The position numbers and the translations under genes were made by a program. Of a stretch of 45,924 bases of DNA, positions 43,736-45,924 are shown piece by piece. How positions within the stretch are numbered: the stretch's first letter is position 1; every line of letters starts with the position of its first letter. This stretch comes from an uncultured Mycoplasmatota bacterium (lineage in GTDB: Bacteria; Bacillota_I; Bacilli_A; RF39; UBA660): assembly GCA_900547775.1 (NCBI GenBank), contig URHW01000007.1, forward strand, positions 1-45,924. Direction: 5' to 3'. Under the pieces are notes generated by a model, which was given only the letters and a program-made list of their open reading frames with translations, made no database searches and was not told the DNA's origin.

Positions 43736-43999
43736 TTATATCATTTCTTTTACTTTTTTATTTAATCTTGCTTTTTGTCTATCACAAGTATTCTTTTTAA
43801 TTAATCCTTTACTAGAACATTTATCTAAGTCAGCCATAGTAGTTCTTAATTGTGCTTTAGCTGCATCTAGATTTTTTTCTTTAACTGCTTTTTCTAGTTT
43901 TTTCATTCCGTTCTTTACTTTAGAGGTATAAGAAGTATTACTTGCTGTTTTAATTTTGTCAGTCTTAACACTTTTTTTAGCGCTCTTAATGTTAGCCAT
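43736..43999 (-). CDS. rpsT: 30S ribosomal protein bS20
   Basis: This 87-residue, Lys-rich protein starts MANIKSAKKS as bS20 does and has the helical pattern to the end. bS20 binds 16S rRNA in the body of the small subunit. AAGGAG precedes the ATG. It is monocistronic here. Confidence 0.97.
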   Translation of the reverse strand: MANIKSAKKSVKTDKIKTASNTSYTSKVKNGMKKLEKAVKEKNLDAAKAQLRTTMADLDKCSSKGLIKKNTCDRQKARLNKKVKEMI

Positions 44000-44128
44000 A
44001 AATATCTCCTTCCTTAAATTACAACACTGATTTTACCAAAATATTAAATAAAATGCAAGTTAATATATTGATAATTATTAAATATATTGTTATTATTTTA
44101 ATAGTAATAGAGAATAGGAAGTCATAAT

Positions 44129-45691
44129 ATGTATATAAATAAATTAATTAAGAAACAAGTTATGCTTATTCTAGCAACGGTTGTATTAGTAGGAACGCTT
44201 GCAGTAACCACATCTTTTGCAGTCTTTGAGGAGACTAAAAGCAATGCAACAGATCAAAAGATGACTATAGGAAACTTAGATGTAACCTATACTGGGGGCT
44301 CAGCTATTAGTATTACTGATATTAATCCAATGACTGATAGTACAGCATTATCAAAAACTAATAATATTTATACATTTACTATAAAGAATACTGGAACAGT
44401 ACCATATAATTTTAAAGTAAAAGTAATTAATAACCCTAGTTATACAAGTAATTTATTACCACATCAATATATAAGGTATTCTTTAAATAATGGTACTGCA
44501 TCTACACTAGGTTCTGGACAAGGAGACTACGAACTTACTAGTGGAGTAATTGAAGCAGGAGCTACTAATACTTATAATCTTAGATTATGGGTAGCTGATG
44601 CTTCAACATATAGGCTACCAAATTCTGCATTAGGACAAGAAATACATTTAAAGATATTTGTAGAAGGTAAAGCAGGTAGTGGATGGACTCCATCTAATCC
44701 ACTTTTAAAAGATTTAATATTGACAAACAATAAAGTACAAACTCCAATAACTACACCAGGAGCAGCAGTATCTACTGCTGATGAGGCTCTTTTAGCAAGT
44801 ACAGAAGATGATTATGGTACATCTTATTACTTTAGAGGTGCCGTAACAAATAACTATGTAGAGTTTGCTAATAAGTGCTGGAGAATAGTAAGAATAGTAG
44901 GGGATGGTTCAGTAAAACTTGTTCTTCATAATGATAATACAGCAGGAGCTGCTAATCCTTGTTCATCAGCAAATAATAGCACTAATGCAGCTTTTGCAAG
45001 ATACTCTGGTGAAACATATACAAGTACATTTAATGATAATTTCGAAGACAATGCTTATGTAGGATTTAAATATGGAACACCAGGTTCTAGTACACATGCA
45101 GCTACACATGCAAATACCAATAAAAGTACAATACTAAATAATTTAGAAACTTGGTACAATACTAATCTAAAAACATATGAAAGTGTAATCGCTAATACTG
45201 TATGGTGTAATGATAAAACAAATGTAACAGATACTACTTATAATCCGGAGTTCGGAGATACTCCAACAGGACTTGGATATGGTACAAATAGAACATATTA
45301 TGGTGCTACACAAAGATTAATAAGAGGAGGTAAGTATGGAGGTATAGCTGGAGGCACGGGTCCAAGTTTAAAATGTAATGGAGAATTAAGCAAAATAACA
45401 TCAAAAGTAGGATTAATAACTGCTGATGAATTAGCATTAGCTGGATGTACTTATGCTAAAAAAAATACAACAACATATTTACAAGAAAACGCTACAGATA
45501 CTCCTTGGTGGTCATTGTCTCCTGACTACTTTACTGGCAGTGACGCTTACGTTTGGAACGTGATCGATGGCTCCCTCATAGGATTCAACGTGAGCAACAC
45601 CTACGGCGTTCGTCCTTCAATTTCTCTTAAGCCGACGACCAACGTAACTGGAGAAGGAACCAGTAGTTCCCCATTCATAATAAGTATGTAA
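44129..45691 (+). CDS. DGR target 2: TasA-like / DUF6273 variable protein
   Basis: This 520-residue surface protein has a signal peptide or membrane anchor (about residues 11-31, ending TTSFA), a TasA/camelysin-like domain (about 32-185; IYTFTIKNTGTVPYNFKV), a linker, then the same TPITTPGAA-DUF6273 cassette as target 1, with CWRIVRIVGDGSVKLVL and the variable end at residues 460-496. The N-terminal halves of the two targets differ widely while the last 320 residues are very similar. VR2 is two codons shorter than the TR and has silent differences from it. AGGAAG precedes the ATG. Confidence 0.9.
   Translation: MYINKLIKKQVMLILATVVLVGTLAVTTSFAVFEETKSNATDQKMTIGNLDVTYTGGSAISITDINPMTDSTALSKTNNIYTFTIKNTGTVPYNFKVKVINNPSYTSNLLPHQYIRYSLNNGTASTLGSGQGDYELTSGVIEAGATNTYNLRLWVADASTYRLPNSALGQEIHLKIFVEGKAGSGWTPSNPLLKDLILTNNKVQTPITTPGAAVSTADEALLASTEDDYGTSYYFRGAVTNNYVEFANKCWRIVRIVGDGSVKLVLHNDNTAGAANPCSSANNSTNAAFARYSGETYTSTFNDNFEDNAYVGFKYGTPGSSTHAATHANTNKSTILNNLETWYNTNLKTYESVIANTVWCNDKTNVTDTTYNPEFGDTPTGLGYGTNRTYYGATQRLIRGGKYGGIAGGTGPSLKCNGELSKITSKVGLITADELALAGCTYAKKNTTTYLQENATDTPWWSLSPDYFTGSDAYVWNVIDGSLIGFNVSNTYGVRPSISLKPTTNVTGEGTSSSPFIISM
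45506..45631 (+). other. DGR-like variable region VR2
   Basis: It starts WWSLSP and ends YGVRPSISL, aligned to TR and VR1, with the G+C-rich NNC-style codons typical of a DGR product. Unlike VR1 it differs from the TR at non-adenine sites (for example TCC/TCA, TTC/TTT, GTT/GTG, GGT/GGC) and lacks two codons. It was probably written from a different or earlier template, or has drifted since. The IMH-like TTTCTCTTAAG at its end is identical to that of VR1. Confidence 0.75.
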
Positions 45692-45782
45692 ACAGGGCGA
45701 AGTATTATAAGGTCGAAATCGTCAATCGTAGATGCCTTTGAGAAACCCTTCGATGGACAAAATGACAGGCGAGAGAGATAAA
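45689..45782 (+). other. Conserved, possibly structured 3' element after DGR target 2
   Basis: This is a second copy of the element at 34893-34984. The repeat that follows that element at target 1 (34991-35132) is absent here. The 95 bases from here to the next gene show nothing else. Confidence 0.65.
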
Positions 45783-45877
45783 AAATAAAAGTAGAGGGTT
45801 TTGCTGGTTTAAAGATTTGAAGTTAATATAGAATGTTATTAATGCACTTTGTGCTGAATAAAGAGGAGAAATGTTTT

Positions 45878-45924
45878 ATGGATATGTTATTTGAAAGTGA
45901 GAAACAGAAAGAGGCTACGGAGAG
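45878..45924 (+). CDS. Start of a gene cut by the window end (possibly RarA)
   Basis: AGAGGAGA lies eight bases before an ATG, and the frame MDMLFESEKQKEATE runs off the window. The opening is loosely like that of the RarA/MgsA replication-associated ATPase, but 15 residues are too few to name it. Confidence 0.4.
   Translation, partial: MDMLFESEKQKEATE

Noticed and set aside
45506..45631. VR2 as a direct product of the TR at 360-477
   Set aside because: It has non-adenine differences and is two codons shorter.
1..45924. CRISPR arrays, tRNA or rRNA genes, prophage structural genes or insertion-sequence transposases
   Set aside because: None seen: no regularly spaced repeats, no cloverleaf or rRNA segments, no transposase or phage-like proteins.

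Overview
The window is an AT-rich (low-G+C) chromosomal segment from an endospore-forming lineage of Bacillota, most likely one of the uncultured, gut-type Bacilli with a reduced genome. The evidence is PolC-type DNA polymerase III, RNase J, an asparagine T-box leader, SpoIVA, SpoVAC/AD/AE, a SigF/SigG-like sigma factor, WhiA/YvcK, HU and bS20. Genes end at TAA, TAG or TGA, so UGA is an ordinary stop. Many genes use a GGTGAT-type Shine-Dalgarno sequence.

The main finding is a chromosomal diversity-generating retroelement (DGR). Positions 360-477 are a template region (TR) packed with AAC/AAT codons. It is followed by a MutS-domain-I-like protein (733-1095), an Avd-like four-helix protein (1079-1432) and a DGR-type reverse transcriptase (1447-2517; IGNMTSQ and YMDD motifs). 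Two membrane-anchored surface proteins with TasA/camelysin-like N-terminal regions and DUF6273-like (C-type-lectin-like) C-termini lie about 33 and 44 kb away (33327-34895 and 44129-45691). The first carries a variable region (VR1, 34704-34820) that differs from the TR at 19 positions, every one an adenine in the TR. The second carries a related VR2 with many non-adenine differences and a two-codon length change, so this TR did not make it in its present form. A conserved, possibly structured element follows the stop codon of both targets. The first 142 bases of the window match, without gaps, the sequence that follows this element at VR1, which suggests a third target gene just left of the window.

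The rest is mostly core genome. 2.5-13.4 kb: a lipase-like protein, polC, a pseudouridine synthase, an XRE-membrane regulator, a ZIP transporter and rnj. 13.6-17.6 kb: a surface protein broken by one TGA, then a spoIIAA-like/sigma/spoVAC-AD-AE sporulation cluster that lacks spoIIAB and whose STAS protein has lost the phosphorylatable serine. 17.7-19.2 kb: an AbiEi/AbiEii module whose toxin gene appears to start at ATA. 19.3-25.6 kb: ftsI/spoVD, an Asn T-box with an unknown protein and asnA, mraY, ftsW. 25.7-33.3 kb: a DUF4143 ATPase, rmuC, ftsE-ftsX with an M23 hydrolase, a candidate small RNA, yvcK-whiA.

35.4-39.2 kb: spoIVA and hup, neighbours in Bacillus, are separated by about 1.9 kb carrying an orphan AbiEi-like regulator and a YhcG/DUF1016 nuclease. 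This insert is flanked by a 54-bp duplication of the spoIVA 3' end with only synonymous differences, so it looks like a small island that rebuilt the gene end. 39.2-45.9 kb: recD2, a small membrane protein, an AI-2E-type permease, a transglutaminase-like protein, rpsT, the second DGR target and the first codons of one more gene.
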